From positions 124,001 through 188,000 of the forward strand of contig NZ_BMRZ01000004.1 in NCBI RefSeq assembly GCF_014648895.1: DNA of 64,000 nucleotides. Reading direction: 5' to 3'. The notes beneath the pieces are model-generated. The model worked only from the letters and a program-made list of their open reading frames with translations. It did no database searches and was not told the origin of the DNA. Made by a program: the position numbers and the translations under genes. This stretch comes from Streptomyces tanashiensis. GTDB lineage: Bacteria; Actinomycetota; Actinomycetes; Streptomycetales; Streptomycetaceae. Position 1 is the stretch's first letter, and each line of letters starts with the position of its first letter. Positions 52,004 to 60,088 of the stretch are shown here, one piece after another.

Positions 52004-52271
52004 CACCGCATGCACGGGGCGGCCCGGTTCCCACTCCGCGGGTTTTCCGGTGTGTTCAACCACCGATCACCCTTCTATCGCGTACATGACAGATATGATC
52101 GCGAATGTCTTCGCGGCAGGTCAAACCACCTCATACAGGGAAGAAATCACGTCCACTCGTCCCGGATCACCCGTCAGTCACCCCTGGCGCCAGGCGGTTC
52201 GGAGACTCCCGCCCCCAGCGCACGCCGCGGGCGAGCATCCACGCTCGTCTCTCCGGCGTGCGTGGAAATCC
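52004..52271. other. Spacer, comparatively AT-rich around 52060-52150
   Basis: It contains a lower-GC stretch (for example TATCGCGTACATGACAGATA at 52078-52097) that could hold a promoter for a lost gene starting at 52272. No gene was seen. Confidence 0.35.
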
Positions 52272-52430
52272 ATGAGGAGCGTCCGTGCCACTCCTGCCGC
52301 GAAGAAGTCGCGCAACCGGCGAGCCGCCCTCGCAGCCTTGCTCACCACCGCCCTTGCCGCGCTCAGCCTTCCCCTCGCACTCAGTCCGGTGGCTCGCAAT
52401 GGGGCCGCGGCGCTCAATCCCGGTACAGGC
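52272..52430 (+). pseudogene. Orphan signal-peptide fragment
   Basis: Encodes MRSVRATPAAKKSRNRRAAL followed by ALLTTALAALSLPLALSPVA and RNGAAALNPGTG, an unmistakable Sec-type signal peptide with a basic n-region and long h-region. The sequence then turns into low-complexity Arg-rich residues without a domain and runs into the 3' end of the opposite-strand CinY-like gene. It is probably the 5' relic of a secreted-protein gene. Confidence 0.5.
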
Positions 52431-52518
52431 CCTGCTTGCCCTTGCTGGAGGAGGTCAGGCCTCCTACCGGCCCTGGGCTCACTGCCACTGCGGCGTCCGG
52501 CCGTTCCCTCTGCCCCCG

Positions 52519-53355
52519 TCAAGGGCAGGCGCCGGCAGGGTCGTCGTGGACGAGAGCGCAGATCATCTGTGCGCCGCGCCCGTGATCGGGGTACGTCTTG
52601 AGCAGGTCGGCCTTGAAATCGTTCCACTGGCGCGTGATCTCGGCGGTGGCTCCGGCCGTGGCGTGCCGGAAGTTGTCGTCCGGCTTAGAACGGGCTGATG
52701 CGGCGGTGTCCTTGTTCAGCGCGCGGTTGTGGGAGACGCGGCCGTCGCAGTCGGCGGGTTTGACACCGGTGGAATCGACGTCGGTGTAGCAGCCCGTGGT
52801 GAGGCCGACGGGGATGAGGGTGCGCGCGTCCCGGGTCCAGTCGGCGTCCTTCATGCCGCTGTAGCGGCCCATGTCGAGGAACGGCGCGACCTCGGTGCGC
52901 CCCAGCCCGGGTGGGTTTTCGAGCCCGATCGGGCCGGGGGCGGCCCGGTCCGTCCAGTTGGAGTGCGAGTAGAAGTCCTCGATCTGGTGCCAGCCGCGAC
53001 CGAGCTGTTCGAGGACCTCGCACTTGGCCCGTTGGGGTTTCTCGTCCCAGGTGCAGTGCGAGGACAGATCGCTCTGGTCGGCACGCACCTTGCCGTCGGC
53101 GTCGACGAGGCCGTCGGCGGCCTCGACCGCGTTGCGGAAACGGGTGACGGAGGTACGGATGCACAGCCGTGCGAGGGCCCACTCCCTGCGGTACTCGCCG
53201 TCGTACTCCGGCACGCGCTGCCAGCCGGCGTGTTCCAGGAACCGGGCGATCTCGTAACCCTTGCGGTAGTAGAGGTGTTCGTCGCCGCAGATGACGCGGG
53301 CCAGTTCCTCCAGGGTGTTGGCGTCCAGGATGCCGAGAGGGCAGTGCGGGGTCAT
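52519..53355 (-). CDS. CinY-like protein, zinc-phospholipase-C-like fold
   Basis: A 278-residue protein with WHQIEDFYSHSNWTDRAAPG in the middle, the metal-site helix shared by CinY-type proteins and the phospholipase C/Het-C group, plus CTWDEKPQRAKCEVLEQLGRGW before it and VSHNRALNKDT after. Relatives are usually secreted, but this protein starts MTPHCPLGILDANTLEELAR with no signal peptide, so it may be truncated. The ATG follows GGAAGGCTCGGC. CinY-like genes occur singly in many streptomycetes; function unknown. Confidence 0.72.
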   Translation of the reverse strand: MTPHCPLGILDANTLEELARVICGDEHLYYRKGYEIARFLEHAGWQRVPEYDGEYRREWALARLCIRTSVTRFRNAVEAADGLVDADGKVRADQSDLSSHCTWDEKPQRAKCEVLEQLGRGWHQIEDFYSHSNWTDRAAPGPIGLENPPGLGRTEVAPFLDMGRYSGMKDADWTRDARTLIPVGLTTGCYTDVDSTGVKPADCDGRVSHNRALNKDTAASARSKPDDNFRHATAGATAEITRQWNDFKADLLKTYPDHGRGAQMICALVHDDPAGACP

Positions 53356-53849
53356 GCCGAGCCTTCCGTGATGTCTTCAGATTCCTCGTCCTCAGCCGGT
53401 TGCAGACTCGCGAGGGGAGTTCCGGCTGGGCGCCGGCCGTCGCGGAGTTCGGAGCGCCGGAGTACGACCTCCCGATCACCGAGATCCCCGGCACCTCGTC
53501 CGCAAGCGTCCGCCGGCTTCGGGCCCGGGGGTGCTGGGTTTGGCCGCGGGGGCGGATCAGGTCGGGGATCCGGCGGCGGATCGTGGAGGGGTGCCCGCCC
53601 GCCTGGTCGACTCGGCTGAACCACAGTTCCCGACGGCGGGTGGGTCCCAGGACTCCAGCTGCAGGATCCGCGCCACCTGCCGGCGCAAATTCCTCTCCAG
53701 GGTCGCCTGCTGAGATCGGCCCCCTCACCGGCCCGGCCCGCTGTCACTCATGGTGATTTGCCGCGACGGCGACGAGCCGTCCAGAGGGCGGCGAACCGTC
53801 CGGCGAACGGGCTTGATGGCGTAGGTGCGAGGTGCTGCTGACGGCTCCG
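53356..53849. other. Degenerate stretch upstream of the CinY-like gene
   Basis: On the minus strand a Pro-rich frame (53352-53747) overlaps the CinY-like start by 4 bp, but it has no recognisable domain and low complexity (PDPRPDPPPRPNPAPPGPKP). It may be the decayed 5' part of the CinY-like gene or a chance frame. The plus-strand frame starting MQTREGSSGWAPAVAEF is likewise unrecognised. Confidence 0.35.
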
Positions 53850-54210
53850 TTCTCCCCAGATCCTCCCCAGCGCTTCCGGATCCCCGAAAGGCCAGCTCAG
53901 AGGGCCTGCGGAACGGAGGGCGAGGAGATCACCCGCATCACTTCTCCCTAGCGCCCCCTATGGGCGGTTTGCGCGGCGATGTATGCACAAACAGTGCGCG
54001 GCGCGTGTTTGAGACAGGTGCTCGCTACAGCCGGCCTCTCTGCTTGAAAATCACTTACAAACTGCCGCATACCACCCCCATTAAGTCGATGGTGAAGGGG
54101 TACCCGAAGCCCCAGCGCAGCTCCGGCAGGGAGTCGAAGCTCATGCCATAAATAGTTCCCACCAGTGTGGGAGCAAAGGGATTCGCCGCCCACGATGAGA
54201 TCTTCAAGGA
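53850..54210. repeat. Dispersed repeat, copy 2 (CorA 3' region)
   Basis: A diverged copy of 32497-32862 in the same orientation. It begins with TTCTCCCCAGATCC and ends at the junction with the truncated gene read on the plus strand. Confidence 0.8.
54055..54210 (-). pseudogene. CorA Mg2+ transporter C-terminal remnant, copy 2
   Basis: The minus strand reads SLKISSWAANPFAP, LVGTIYGMSFDSLPELRWG and FGYPFTIDLMGVVCGSL, then TAA, the last two helices of CorA with GMS in place of GMN. It is less damaged than copy 1 (no internal stop until the premature end). The gene is cut at about 54210, where a different gene begins on the other strand. Confidence 0.75.
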
Positions 54211-55288
54211 CACCTCCGGCGGCGCCTACTTCTACCTCGACGACCGGGACCGGGTCGTCCTCGCCGACTCCCGCCAGCACGTCCTGCGCATCGCCCACCG
54301 CCAGAAGGTCGACGGCGCCTGGGAGTTCGTCGTCGAGAACGACTGGGACCTCACCTCCCTCGTCCCGCACGACTGCGTCAGCTGGACCAACCTCTTCCCC
54401 AGCGGCGTCTGCGACCCCGTCACCTCCGTCATGCCGGACTGGGACGGCCGCGTCTGGTGGGTGACCCGCCTCGGACGGGTCGGCACCGTCGACCCCGCGA
54501 CGGGCGCCCTGCGGGTGATCCGGCTCGACGGCGAGGAGATCCAGAACTCCTTCTCCGTCGCCGAGGACGGCGTCTCCGTCGTCACCGACCACGCCCTGTA
54601 CAGCTTCCGTGCCGACGCCGACGGCGTCCCCCGTGTCCAGTGGCGCGAGACGTACGACCGGGGGACCGGCACCAAGCCCGGCTCGGTGAACCAGGGTTCG
54701 GGCACCACCCCTGACCTGTTCGGCACCGAGGACCAGTACGTCGCCATCACCGACAACGCCGACGACCGCATGAACGTCCTGGTCTACCGCCGCGGTGCCG
54801 GAGTGCCCGCCGCCGAGCGGCTCGTCTGCAAGGTGCCGGTCTTCGGCGCGGGCGCCTCCACCACCGACAACTCCCTGATCAGCTGGGGCAACAGCCTCGT
54901 CGTCGAGAACAACTACGGTTACGAGAACCCGGGCACGCTCCTTCTCGGCCGCAGCGTCGTCGGCGGTGCGACCCGGATCGACGTCCGCGCCGACGGCAGC
55001 GGCTGCGACACGGTCTGGGAGAGCGACGTCCGCTCGCCCTCCACGGTCCCGAAGCTCTCCACCGCCAACGGCCTTCTCTACTTCTACGAGAAGCGCCCCA
55101 GCTCCTGGGGCATCGACGCCTGGTACCTGACGGCCGTCGACTTCCGCACCGGCAAGCGCGCCTTCTCCCGCTTCACCGGCACCGGTCTGTCCTACGACAA
55201 CAACTGGGCGCCCATCACGATCGGCCCCGACGGCACCGCGTACGTGGGGGTCTTCAACGGCATCGTCGCCGTCCGCGACCAGGCCTGA
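54200..55288 (+). pseudogene. 5'-truncated unknown gene, beta-propeller-like
   Basis: An open frame of about 360 residues: SGGAYFYLDDRDRVVLADSR, VENDWDLTSLVPHDCVSWTN, DPVTSVMPDWDGRVWWVTRL and GRVGTVDPATGALRV, with repeated short beta-strand/DG motifs suggesting a propeller. The only upstream start (GTG 54167) lies inside the CorA remnant, so the native N-terminus, probably with a signal peptide, has been lost. I do not recognise the family. Codon use is normal, suggesting recent truncation. Confidence 0.6.
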
Positions 55289-55295
55289 CGCACGA

Positions 55296-55323
55296 CGGCG
55301 CGGCGCCCCGTGGCGCCGCGCCG
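55296..55323. terminator. Bidirectional hairpin terminator
   Basis: CGGCGCGGCGCC-CCGT-GGCGCCGCGCCG, a perfect 12-bp stem with a 4-nt loop between two convergent genes. Confidence 0.75.
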
Positions 55324-55334
55324 CTCCACTCCGG

Positions 55335-56135
55335 CTACTCGAACTCGGGCATGTCCCCGACGGTGGTCTTCATGTCGATCACCGCGAAGGCGGCACCCTG
55401 CGGGTCCACGATCGCAGCGAACCGGCCGAACGGGCTGTCCATCGGCCCGAACACCTTCTGCCCGCCGAGGGCTTCGGCCCGCTCGACGGCCTTGTCGCAG
55501 TTGTCGACGGCGAAGTAGATCTGGATGTACGAGGGGATCTCCGCCGGGAAGTCCTCGTCCGACATCACCATCCGTCCGAGCACCGGCTGCGGGCCACCGA
55601 GGTCGAAGACCCGGTAGTCCATGTGCTCGTCCTTCATCTTCTGCGAGCCGTAGCCGAAGACCTCGGTGAAGAAGGCGTCGGCCTCGGCCGGCTTCCGGGT
55701 GAAGACCTCGGCCCAGGCGTACGAGCCGGGCTCGCCCTCCAGCTCGAAGCCCTCGTGCTCGCCGCCCTGCCAGACGCCGAACACGACGCCCGAGGGATCC
55801 TGCGCGATGCACATCGAGCCGAAGGCGCCGACCTGCATCGGCTCCATGAGGACGGTGCCGCCCGCACGCCGGATCTTCTCCGCCGTCGCCGCGACGTCCG
55901 GTGACGCGAGGTACAGACACCAGGCCGACTTCGGCTCCCCGTCCTGTCCCGGCATCGGCGGGACGACGGCCGCGACCGCCTTCTTCTGCCGGTACGCCTG
56001 CGTGTAGTTGCCGTACTCCGACGAGGACTCGCCGAAGTCCCAGCCGAGGACATCGCCGTAGAACGTCTTGGCGCCCTCGACGTCGGTGAACATCGCGTCG
56101 GTCCAGACCGGCGTGCCTTCAGGTCGTGCGGCCAT
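55335..56135 (-). CDS. Two-domain VOC (glyoxalase-like) protein
   Basis: A 266-residue protein with two vicinal-oxygen-chelate domains: the first from GTPVWTDAMFTDVEGAKTFYGDVLGWDF to SMCIAQDPSGVVFGVWQ, the second from GSYAWAEVFTRKPAEADAFFTEVFGYG to RFAAIVDPQGAAFAVI. The DPSG/DPQG turns near the ends are typical of the CFP32/27-kDa antigen-type VOC proteins. The substrate is unknown. The ATG MAARPEG follows GGGAGTCACC. Confidence 0.9.
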   Translation of the reverse strand: MAARPEGTPVWTDAMFTDVEGAKTFYGDVLGWDFGESSSEYGNYTQAYRQKKAVAAVVPPMPGQDGEPKSAWCLYLASPDVAATAEKIRRAGGTVLMEPMQVGAFGSMCIAQDPSGVVFGVWQGGEHEGFELEGEPGSYAWAEVFTRKPAEADAFFTEVFGYGSQKMKDEHMDYRVFDLGGPQPVLGRMVMSDEDFPAEIPSYIQIYFAVDNCDKAVERAEALGGQKVFGPMDSPFGRFAAIVDPQGAAFAVIDMKTTVGDMPEFE

Positions 56136-56234
56136 GACGGTGACTCCCACTTCCGATTTCGATGACGTGTTCCTGTGGGCCACGCTAGTCACGCTCGACG
56201 GGGTGCGCTCGGTGACGCACCGGTGCTCCCGGGC

Positions 56235-56735
56235 TCAGCCGGACAGCCGGCCCAGGGCATAGCGGTGGAACGGCCCGTCGGGGATCGGGAGCCCGGGCCG
56301 CCACATCCGCAGCACCTGCGCCGACGGCAGGAACAGGGCCTCCGGCAGGTCGTCCGGGTCCGTCCACTCCCAGCGCTCGATCTTGTCCGGCTCGGCCACG
56401 GCGGGCACGCCCCGGAAGCCGCGCACGGCCGTGGCCGCGGTCATCCGCGTCAGCCGCGCCGAGGTGACCGTGTCCAGGAGCAGCCCGAGGACCTCCACGT
56501 CGGCGGCGTCCGCGACGAGCGTCGTCTCCTCGGCCAGCTCGCGCACCGCCGCCTCCTCGATCGACTCGCCCGGCTCGACCTTGCCGCCCGGCAGCTCCCA
56601 CACTCCGGAGCGGTCCAGTCCCAGGAGCACCCGGCCGGCCTCGTCGGTGACCACGACCCCGGCGCCGAGCGAGGCCCCGGCGGACGGCGGCTCGATGTTG
56701 CGGCGGGCGGTGGCGGCGTGATCTGCGGTCGTCAT
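56235..56735 (-). CDS. NUDIX hydrolase
   Basis: A 166-residue protein with a complete Nudix box, GGKVEPGESIEEAAVRELAEET (GX5EX7REUXEEXGU pattern, final G replaced), preceded by LLGLDRSGVWELP. It hydrolyses a nucleoside-diphosphate-X substrate, not identifiable from sequence. Start ATG at 56735. The AT-rich promoter-like region at 56760-56830 lies just upstream. Confidence 0.92.
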   Translation of the reverse strand: MTTADHAATARRNIEPPSAGASLGAGVVVTDEAGRVLLGLDRSGVWELPGGKVEPGESIEEAAVRELAEETTLVADAADVEVLGLLLDTVTSARLTRMTAATAVRGFRGVPAVAEPDKIERWEWTDPDDLPEALFLPSAQVLRMWRPGLPIPDGPFHRYALGRLSG

Positions 56736-56759
56736 GCGCCCTGTCTACCAGCCACCACC

Positions 56760-56830
56760 GACACGCACTCCGGAACGTAACAAAAAATAAGAAACCTCTT
56801 GAAACGTGTGAAAAAGGGAGGAAACTCGTT
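56760..56830. promoter_or_regulatory. AT-rich patch upstream of the NUDIX gene
   Basis: A run of low-GC sequence (GGAACGTAACAAAAAATAAG and following), unusual in this genome. It is likely a promoter or protein-binding region in the spacer between the NUDIX and USP genes. A short frame MKRVKKGGNSF read through it is not convincing. Confidence 0.35.
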
Positions 56831-56996
56831 CTTACACCGGACAACCGGAAGAGAGCCGCACCCGCCGACGGAGACGTCCGAAGGCCCGCGTGACCCTGAT
56901 CTCGGCTCTGGCCAGGCCCCCGGCGGGGCCGGTCGGGCACGGAGCCGTCGGCGACGGCCGACGACCGCGCGAACCGACCCGGACCGCCGGGGACTG

Positions 56997-57947
56997 TCAT
57001 GTCCGGGGCTCCGCGGGGGCGGGCGGCACCACCGCCACCGGACAGTGCGCGTGATGCAGCACCGCGTGGGCGACGGAACCGATGAGCAGCGAGCCGAAGC
57101 GGTGCCGGTGATGCCGCCCCACGACCACCAGACCCGCGTCCCGCGACCCCTCCACGAGCCGGCCCGCCGCGTCCCCCGGCGCCACCACCGGCACCAGCTC
57201 CACCCCCGGCCAGCGCGCCGCGAAGGGCCGCAGCCGCTCCTCCTGCTCCAGCCCCGCCTCCTTCACGAGATCCTCCGCCTCGTCCCCGAGGGGCAGAGGC
57301 GGCGGCACCTGGAGCGCGGGCGAAGGCGCCACCAGGAGCGGGGTCTGCGGCGGCGGCAGCCGGAGCGCGGTCACCGCCTCCAGCGGTACGCCCCGGTGGT
57401 GAGCCACCTCGAAGGCGAAGCCCACCGCCTCGTCCGAGGTCTCCTCCGGGTGCAGCCCGAGCAGCACCCGGCCCGCCTCCGCACCGGCCTCCAGCGCCGC
57501 CGCGCGCGCCTCGTGCGGCACGACGACCAGCGGGCAGGGCGCCGTCATGGCCAGAGTCCGGCTCGTCGAGCCCAGGAGCAGGCTCGCGAAGCCGCCGCGC
57601 CCCCGGGAACCGGTCACCAGGAGCCGCGCCCCCCGCGCCGCCGCCGGCAGGGCGTCCGTGACGGAGCCGTCCAGCGAGTCGTACCGCACCGGCACCCGGT
57701 GCCCGCGCTCCTCGACCACCGTCCGCACGGCCCGCGCGACCGTGTCGGGCAGCTCCGGCTCCGTACCCAGGGAAGCGATACGGGCGGCGCCGAGCTGCAG
57801 GGCCTCGGAGCGCACATGGGCCACCACCAGCGGCGCGCCCAGGCCCTCCGCGGCGCTCAGCGCCCACTCCAGGGCCCGGAGACTGTGCTCGGACCCGTCC
57901 ACGCCGACGACGACCGCCGGCTCGTACGCGGTGCTGGTGTCACTCAT
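56997..57947 (-). CDS. Tandem-domain universal stress protein
   Basis: A 316-residue USP outside the dormancy island. Domain 1 (VVVGVDGSEHSLRALEWAL) has the intact loop GSRGRGGFASLLLGSTS. Domain 2 (LLGLHPEETSDEAVGFAFE) has GRHHRHRFGSLLIGSVA, lacking the second glycine. It contains a Pro-rich insertion (LRLPPPQTPLLVAPSPALQVPPPLP) between strand and helix of domain 2. No GGGRCC-N4-GGYCCC palindrome lies upstream, so it is probably regulated separately from the other five. Confidence 0.92.
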   Translation of the reverse strand: MSDTSTAYEPAVVVGVDGSEHSLRALEWALSAAEGLGAPLVVAHVRSEALQLGAARIASLGTEPELPDTVARAVRTVVEERGHRVPVRYDSLDGSVTDALPAAARGARLLVTGSRGRGGFASLLLGSTSRTLAMTAPCPLVVVPHEARAAALEAGAEAGRVLLGLHPEETSDEAVGFAFEVAHHRGVPLEAVTALRLPPPQTPLLVAPSPALQVPPPLPLGDEAEDLVKEAGLEQEERLRPFAARWPGVELVPVVAPGDAAGRLVEGSRDAGLVVVGRHHRHRFGSLLIGSVAHAVLHHAHCPVAVVPPAPAEPRT

Positions 57948-58001
57948 GGGGGAATGACTCCCGCGCTGGGGCGGACGCCACGCCGGTCACCCGGGAAACG
58001 C

Positions 58002-58043
58002 CACGCCGGTCCGGTCCGAAGCGTCTCGGACCGGACCGGCGTG
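58002..58043 (-). terminator. Hairpin terminator of the DUF5997 gene
   Basis: A perfect 18-bp inverted repeat, CACGCCGGTCCGGTCCGA and its complement, with a 6-nt loop, 12 bp beyond the stop codon of the gene at 58055. Confidence 0.8.
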
Positions 58044-58054
58044 ACGGGAGAGGA

Positions 58055-58453
58055 TCAGGCGCCCGGCTGGCGGCGCGCCCGCTCGGCGTCGCGCTCCTTG
58101 ATGCGGACGGTCTCCTTGCGGACCTCGGACTGGGTGGCGCGCTCCTTCTTCAGCCACTCGGGGAGCTCCTGCTTGATCGCGTCGATCTGCTCGGTGGTGA
58201 GCGGCTCGGTGATCCCGCCGCGCGCGAGACCGGCGATGGAGACGCCGAGCTTGTTGGCGACGACCGGGCGGGGGTGCGGACCCTTCTCGCGCAGCTCCTG
58301 GAGCCAGGCGGGCGGGTTGGCCTGGAGCTCGGTCAGCTCGGCGCGCGAGACGACACCCTCCTGGAACTCTGCGGGGGTGGCCTCGAGGTACACACCCAGC
58401 TTCTTCGCCGCGGTCGCGGGCTTCATGGTCTGGGTGTTCTGGTGCGACGTCAT
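58055..58453 (-). CDS. DUF5997-family protein
   Basis: About 132 residues: MKPATAAKKLGVYLEATPAEF, VSRAELTELQANPPAWLQEL, VVANKLGVSIAGLARGGITEP, ending in a charged helix (ERATQSEVRKETVRIKERDAERARR). This is the whole DUF5997 pattern, a conserved actinobacterial protein of unknown function. Three ATGs (58474, 58453, 58426) are possible and none has a good ribosome binding site. It is divergent from a LysR-type substrate-binding protein gene, its usual neighbour. Confidence 0.85.
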   Translation of the reverse strand: MTSHQNTQTMKPATAAKKLGVYLEATPAEFQEGVVSRAELTELQANPPAWLQELREKGPHPRPVVANKLGVSIAGLARGGITEPLTTEQIDAIKQELPEWLKKERATQSEVRKETVRIKERDAERARRQPGA

Positions 58454-58517
58454 GGTGTCAAGGGTATCGAGCATGCGGGCGAGCTCCGACCATGTCGGCT
58501 ACCGGTAACCTGGCGGG

Positions 58518-59324
58518 GTGACAGGCTCGGACGCTTCCCCCGCGGATACCCCCACTTCCCCCTCCTCCTTCCGGCTCGCCTACGTGCCGGGGGCGACCCC
58601 CGCGAAGTGGGTGCGGATCTGGAACGAGCGCCTGCCCGACGTGCCCCTGACGCTGCACGCCGTGACACCGGCCGAGGCCTTCGGCGCGCTCCGGGAGGGC
58701 GTCGTGGACGCGGGTCTCGTGCGGCTGCCCGTCGACCGGGACGACCTCAGCGCGATCCCGCTCTACACGGAGACGACCGTCGTCGTCATCCCCAAGGACC
58801 ATCTGTTCGCGGCGGTGGAGGAGGTGTCGGCCGAGGACCTCGCCGAGGAGCTCGTCCTGCACCCGCTCGACGACACCCTCGGCTGGGAGCGGCCGCCGGG
58901 CCGCCCGGCGATGGAGCGCCCCGAGACGACGGCCGACGCGATCGAGCTGGTCGCCGCGGGCGTCGGCGTCCTCGCCGTCCCCCAGTCGCTGGCCCGTCTG
59001 CACCACCGCAAGGACCTCACCTACCGGACCCTCGTCGGCGTCCCGCAGTCGCGGGTGGCCCTGTCGTGGCCGGCCGCGGACGAGGCGCCCGACCTGGTGG
59101 AGGAGTTCATCGGCATCGTGCGCGGCCGCACCGTGAACAGCACCCGGGGCCGCCGGGCCGAGGAGAAGAAGGGCCAGAAGCAGCCCAGGGAGCAGCGGCC
59201 CGCGAAGCCGGCGCGCTCCGGGAAGCCGGCCGCCGGCTCCCGCACCTCCGGCCGTCCCCCGGCGTCCCGCAAGGGCGGCGGAGGCTCCGGCCGGAGCGGG
59301 AAGCCGCGCCGCGGCCGGGGCTGA
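58518..59324 (+). CDS. LysR-type substrate-binding domain protein without HTH
   Basis: A 268-residue protein with only the LysR effector domain: FRLAYVPGATPAKWVRIWNERLPDVPL, GLVRLPVDRDDLSAIPLYTETTVVVIPKDH, ETTADAIELVAAGVGVLAVPQSLARLH. The DNA-binding domain is absent and the last 55 residues are a Lys/Arg/Gly/Ser tail (RRAEEKKGQKQPREQR...) that could bind nucleic acid instead. It starts at a GTG. Its pairing with DUF5997 suggests a shared role. Confidence 0.88.
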   Translation: MTGSDASPADTPTSPSSFRLAYVPGATPAKWVRIWNERLPDVPLTLHAVTPAEAFGALREGVVDAGLVRLPVDRDDLSAIPLYTETTVVVIPKDHLFAAVEEVSAEDLAEELVLHPLDDTLGWERPPGRPAMERPETTADAIELVAAGVGVLAVPQSLARLHHRKDLTYRTLVGVPQSRVALSWPAADEAPDLVEEFIGIVRGRTVNSTRGRRAEEKKGQKQPREQRPAKPARSGKPAAGSRTSGRPPASRKGGGGSGRSGKPRRGRG

Positions 59325-59413
59325 GCCGTCCGCACGGCGGACGCCCGGCGCCCGGCCCCCGGCGGCTCGGCATACTGACCCCTCCTGATCACCGAGATCA
59401 CGCAGGAGGAGCT

Positions 59414-59992
59414 TTGGCCGCCAGTTTCAGGACCGTCGTCGAGGTGGGACCGGACCACCTCGCGCAGGCCCGGTCCATCGACCGGGTGTTCCAGGAGGCG
59501 ATCGCCCCGGCGACCGTCAACTTCGACTTCGAGGCGATCCACCGGGCGGCCTCGGCCGTCCCGGACAGCGATGTCGTGAGGATGGTCCGGGGCTGGGGGC
59601 TCCAGGAACACGCCCCCGTCCTCGTCATGGTCCTCTCCCTCAAGGAGGCCGTCCGCCAGGCCCTGCCGCCGGAGTGCGCGGAGGCCGGATTCTGGGCCAC
59701 GGTCGAGCGGGAGCTCGTCCAGGCCTTCACCGGGCTCGCCGCGCAGGAGGGGCAGCCAGGACTCTCCTTCTACGAGGAGTCCGGGGACCGCACCCGCTTC
59801 TACCGGGACCTCTTCTTCGCCCTCCAGGACGAGGAGACGGGGGACCACATGTACGCCCTGGCGTTCTGCGTCGACGTGACCGTCGAGCTGCCGAAGGCCG
59901 AGGTGCTGGCGCTCGACCTGACCGACATCGTGCCCTTCACGGTGCGGCTCAACGCGATCGTGGTCCGACAGGCCCTGAGCGTCTCCGTCTGA
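59414..59992 (+). CDS. Conserved-looking hypothetical protein, TTG start
   Basis: A 192-residue soluble protein beginning AASFRTVVEVGPDHLAQARS and containing VRMVRGWGLQEHAPVLVMVLSLKEAV, FTGLAAQEGQPGLSFYEESGDRTRFYRDL and a C-terminal TDIVPFTVRLNAIVVRQAL. No family is recognised. TTG at 59414 is placed ideally after AGGAGGAGC; no ATG or GTG is as good. The spacing and good codon use support a real gene. Confidence 0.75.
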   Translation: MAASFRTVVEVGPDHLAQARSIDRVFQEAIAPATVNFDFEAIHRAASAVPDSDVVRMVRGWGLQEHAPVLVMVLSLKEAVRQALPPECAEAGFWATVERELVQAFTGLAAQEGQPGLSFYEESGDRTRFYRDLFFALQDEETGDHMYALAFCVDVTVELPKAEVLALDLTDIVPFTVRLNAIVVRQALSVSV

Positions 59993-60088
59993 CCCGCTTC
60001 CCGCCGTACGGCCGACCCTGACGGTCGACCCGTACCGGCTCCCTACCGGCCCGCCGTCCCGGGCCGGATCCGAGGAGCGCGCGACCGC

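Noticed and set aside
46535..52063. Very long frames antisense to or overlapping the LuxR regulator and M4 protease genes
   Set aside because: Compositional artefacts of high-GC coding DNA; the Arg/Pro-rich or Gly/Val-rich sequences have no family signal.
53352..53747. Separate gene coupled to the CinY-like gene by ATGA overlap
   Set aside because: Proline-rich low-complexity frame without a domain; the overlap alone is weak evidence.
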